Shown here: piece after piece, positions 61,700-64,000 of the stretch
Layout: every line of letters starts with the position of its first letter
How positions within the stretch are numbered: the stretch's first letter is position 1
Source of the DNA: Cellulomonas telluris
Lineage (GTDB): Bacteria > Actinomycetota > Actinomycetes > Actinomycetales > Cellulomonadaceae
Assembly: GCF_004886325.1 (NCBI RefSeq)
Contig: NZ_QXFN01000004.1
Span: 186,001-250,000, forward strand
Direction: 5' to 3'
DNA: 64,000 bases
Translations under genes and position numbers: made by a program
The notes under the pieces: generated by a model
Database searches by the model: none
What the model saw: the letters and a program-made list of their open reading frames with translations, nothing else
Told to the model about the DNA's origin: nothing

Positions 61700-63009
61700 G
61701 CGCCACCGGACGGTCGCAGGTGAGCCGGAGCATGCGGGAGGTCCTCGCGTCGGGCGGTGCGCTCGGCACCCAGGCCGGGCCCTACTTCGGCGACTTCGGC
61801 GGGCGCTTCGTCCCGGAGGCCCTGATCGCCGCCCTGGACGAGCTCGACACCGAGTACCACAAGGCCCTCGCCGACCCGACGTTCGCCGACGAGCTCGAGC
61901 GGCTGCACCGCACGTACACGGGGCGGCCGAGCCCGCTCACCGAGGTGCGGCGCTTCGCGCGGCACGTGGGCGAGAACGTCCGGGTGTTCCTCAAGCGGGA
62001 GGACCTGAACCACACGGGCTCCCACAAGATCAACAACGTCCTGGGGCAGGCGCTCCTCGTCAAGCGCATGGGCAAGACGCGCGTGATCGCCGAGACCGGC
62101 GCGGGCCAGCACGGCGTCGCGACGGCGACGGCCTGCGCGCTGCTCGACCTCGACTGCACCGTGTACATGGGCGAGGAGGACACGCAGCGGCAGGCGCTGA
62201 ACGTCGCCCGCATGCGGCTGCTCGGCGCGGAGGTCGTGCCGGTCACGATCGGCTCGCGGACCCTGAAGGACGCCATCAACGAGGCGCTGCGGGACTGGGT
62301 CGCGAACGTCGACACGACGCACTACCTCCTCGGCACCGTCACCGGGCCGCACCCGTTCCCGGAGATGGTCCGCGACTTCCACAAGGTCATCGGTGAGGAG
62401 GCGCGTGCGCAGCTCCTCGAGGAGATCGGCCGCCTGCCCGACGCGGTCGCCGCGTGCGTCGGCGGCGGGTCCAACGCCATGGGCATCTTCAACGCCTTCC
62501 TCGACGACCCCGACGTCCGGCTGTTCGGCTTCGAGGCCGGCGGCGAGGGCGTCTCGTCGGGTCGCCACTCGGCCCGCTTCTCCGGCGGTGTGCCGGGCGT
62601 CCTGCACGGTGCCCGCAGCTACCTGCTGCAGGACGAGGACGGGCAGACCCTGCCGAGCCACTCCGTGTCGGCCGGCCTGGACTACCCCAGCGTGGGTCCC
62701 GAGCACGCGTGGCTGCACGACATCGGCCGCGCGCAGTACCGGCCGGTCACGGACGTCGAGGCGATGCAGGCGTTCGAGCTGCTGTGCCGGACGGAGGGGA
62801 TCATCCCCGCCATCGAGTCCGCGCACGCCCTCGCGGGCGCGATCGCGCTCGGCCCGCAGGCGCAGGAGTGGGCGCGCGACGGCCGCGAGGCGGTCCTGCT
62901 CGTGAACCTCTCGGGGCGCGGGGACAAGGACGTGGCCACCGCCGCGGCGTGGTTCGGGCTCATCGAGGACGAGCCCGTGGTGAAGGCCGACGAGGGGGAG
63001 CAGCTGTGA
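61696..63009 (+). CDS. trpB: Tryptophan synthase beta subunit
   Basis: 437 residues; the core starts near residue 30 ([23 protein letters not shown]), preceded by a short extension. The PLP Lys lies in [45 protein letters not shown] and [16 protein letters not shown] are all canonical. It is TrpB1-type, partnered with the adjacent trpA. The GTG start overlaps trpC, and the stop overlaps trpA (GTGA). Confidence 0.97.
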   Translation: MSATGRSQVSRSMREVLASGGALGTQAGPYFGDFGGRFVPEALIAALDELDTEYHKALADPTFADELERLHRTYTGRPSPLTEVRRFARHVGENVRVFLKREDLNHTGSHKINNVLGQALLVKRMGKTRVIAETGAGQHGVATATACALLDLDCTVYMGEEDTQRQALNVARMRLLGAEVVPVTIGSRTLKDAINEALRDWVANVDTTHYLLGTVTGPHPFPEMVRDFHKVIGEEARAQLLEEIGRLPDAVAACVGGGSNAMGIFNAFLDDPDVRLFGFEAGGEGVSSGRHSARFSGGVPGVLHGARSYLLQDEDGQTLPSHSVSAGLDYPSVGPEHAWLHDIGRAQYRPVTDVEAMQAFELLCRTEGIIPAIESAHALAGAIALGPQAQEWARDGREAVLLVNLSGRGDKDVATAAAWFGLIEDEPVVKADEGEQL

Positions 63010-63842
63010 GCACGACGCAGGTCCGGTCGCGCACGGCCGAGCGGCTCGACGCGCTCGCCGCCGGCCCGTCGCCCCGCGCCGCGCTCGTGGGCTACCTGCC
63101 CGTCGGCTTCCCGACGGTCCCCGGGTCGGTCCGCGCCGCGCGCGCGATGGTCGAGGCGGGTGCCGACGTCGTCGAGCTCGGGATGCCCTACACCGACCCC
63201 GTCATGGACGGGCCGGTGATCCAGCGTGCGGCGGACGCCGCTCTCGCGGGTGGCACGCGCGTCAAGGACACCCTCGTCGCGGTCGAGCAGGTCGCCGGCA
63301 CGGGCGCGCCGGTCCTGGTCATGACGTACTGGAACCTCGTGCTGCGGTACGGCGTCGACGCCTACGCGCGCGACCTGGCCGCCGCGGGCGGTGCCGGGCT
63401 CATCACGCCGGACCTGATCCCCGACGAGGCCGGCGACTGGCTCGCGGCCGCGGACGCGCACGGGCTCGACCGGGTGTTCCTCGTCGCCCCGTCCTCGACG
63501 CCCGAGCGCCTCGCCTCGACGAGCGCCGCGAGCCGCGGGTTCGTCTACGCGGCGTCGACGATGGGCGTGACGGGGGAGCGGGCCACGGTCGGCGAGCGGG
63601 CGCAGCAGCTCGTCGCCGACACGCGGGCCGCCGGTGCCGAGCGCGTCTGCGTGGGGCTGGGCGTGTCGCGCCCGGAGCAGGCCGCGCAGGTGGCGGGGTA
63701 CGCCGACGGCGTCATCGTCGGGTCCGCGTTCGTGCGTGCGCTGCTGGACGCCCCGGACGAGACCGCCGGCATCGACGCGCTGCAGCGCGTCGTGGCGGGG
63801 CTGGCCGACGGCGTGCGCTCGGCCGACAGGTCGGGACGGTGA
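63006..63842 (+). CDS. trpA: Tryptophan synthase alpha subunit
   Basis: 278 residues. The N-terminus has [19 protein letters not shown] and the catalytic Glu in [19 protein letters not shown]. Further motifs are [14 protein letters not shown] and [15 protein letters not shown] few positions differ from the E. coli consensus: GMPYTDP versus GVPFSDP. It cleaves indole-3-glycerol phosphate and passes indole to TrpB. It overlaps trpB and lgt by 4 nt each. Confidence 0.96.
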   Translation: MSTTQVRSRTAERLDALAAGPSPRAALVGYLPVGFPTVPGSVRAARAMVEAGADVVELGMPYTDPVMDGPVIQRAADAALAGGTRVKDTLVAVEQVAGTGAPVLVMTYWNLVLRYGVDAYARDLAAAGGAGLITPDLIPDEAGDWLAAADAHGLDRVFLVAPSSTPERLASTSAASRGFVYAASTMGVTGERATVGERAQQLVADTRAAGAERVCVGLGVSRPEQAAQVAGYADGVIVGSAFVRALLDAPDETAGIDALQRVVAGLADGVRSADRSGR

Positions 63843-64000
63843 TCCTCGCCGGGCAGGTGCTCGCCGCGGGCATCCCCAGCCCGTCGCAGAGCGTGTGGCA
63901 CCTCGGGCCGTTCCCGCTGCGGGCGTACGCGTTCGCGATCCTGCTCGGCATCGTCGCCGCCGCCGTGCTGACCCGCCGTCGGTGGGCGGAGCGCGGCGGC
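63839..64000 (+). CDS. lgt: Prolipoprotein diacylglyceryl transferase (3' truncated by window end)
   Basis: The first 54 codons of Lgt: after [36 protein letters not shown] comes the first membrane helix ([16 protein letters not shown]). The IPSP...[12 protein letters not shown] pattern is diagnostic of Lgt. It attaches diacylglycerol to lipobox Cys residues such as that of the FKBP lipoprotein at 49627. The GTG start overlaps the trpA stop by 4 nt. A trpA-lgt order is common in actinobacteria. Confidence 0.9.
   Translation, partial: MILAGQVLAAGIPSPSQSVWHLGPFPLRAYAFAILLGIVAAAVLTRRRWAERGG

Noticed and set aside
1-64000. Insertion sequence, prophage, integrative element or CRISPR array
   Set aside because: No transposase, integrase, phage structural gene, repeat-spacer pattern or tRNA-duplicated attachment site was seen.

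Overview
The window is a very GC-rich, gene-dense piece of an actinobacterial chromosome. Pointers to Actinomycetota are the Pup-proteasome genes (arc/mpa, dop, pup, prcB, prcA, pafA), a mycothiol ligase (mshC), an imuA'-imuB-dnaE2 mutasome cassette, GTG starts in many genes, and many apparently leaderless promoters. A secreted GH6 cellulase-type enzyme beside ordinary housekeeping genes makes a Cellulomonadaceae-like member of the Micrococcales the best guess. This is inference from gene content; there is no rRNA to confirm it.

Layout. 1-6.0 kb: imuA' (5' end outside the window), imuB and dnaE2, three overlapping translesion-synthesis genes. 6.1-8.8 kb: an AI-2E-type permease, tRNA-Leu(GAG) with a strong terminator, a small membrane protein and a decayed flavin monooxygenase. 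8.8-11.6 kb: two short operons (PAP2 phosphatase with ADP-ribosylglycohydrolase; cupin with a GyrI-like protein). 11.7-17.2 kb: a JetA-JetB-JetC (MksF-MksE-MksB) SMC-like operon with no JetD/MksG nuclease. 17.2-19.1 kb: a secreted GH6 enzyme with an N-terminal lectin-like region. 19.3-20.9 kb: a ClgR-like regulator convergent with two clpP genes, one of which has lost its catalytic serine. 20.9-35.7 kb: mixed metabolic genes (hydrolases, fructosamine kinase, alanine dehydrogenase, M3 and M20 peptidases, aldo/keto reductase, uppP, mshC, a PAC2-family protein, a HAD phosphatase, a RecB-like nuclease). 35.7-49.5 kb: M50 protease, trmI and the pupylation/proteasome cluster, interrupted between dop and pup by an antisense 4.6-kb gene for a giant membrane protein. 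49.6-64 kb: FKBP lipoprotein, hisF, a heterodimeric ABC exporter, hisI, and a trp locus (trpE, Trp-associated membrane protein, several small membrane proteins, trpC, trpB, trpA) running into lgt, which is cut by the window end.

How the genes work together. Pup is made with a C-terminal Gln, deamidated by Dop, ligated to targets by PafA, unfolded by the Mpa/ARC ATPase and degraded in the PrcA/PrcB chamber. The jet operon would form a loop-extruding SMC-like complex; without the nuclease subunit its role may be chromosomal rather than plasmid restriction. The hisF, hisI and trp genes are largely translationally coupled by GTGA/ATGA overlaps.

Recurrent architecture. At least fifteen genes have a TANNNT -10-like box that ends 6-8 nt before the start codon, which suggests leaderless mRNAs. 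Several convergent gene pairs share a terminator hairpin that contains both stop codons. I saw no insertion sequence, prophage or CRISPR array. No gene-free stretch exceeds about 300 bases except around 7.6-8.2 kb, which is described in the features.
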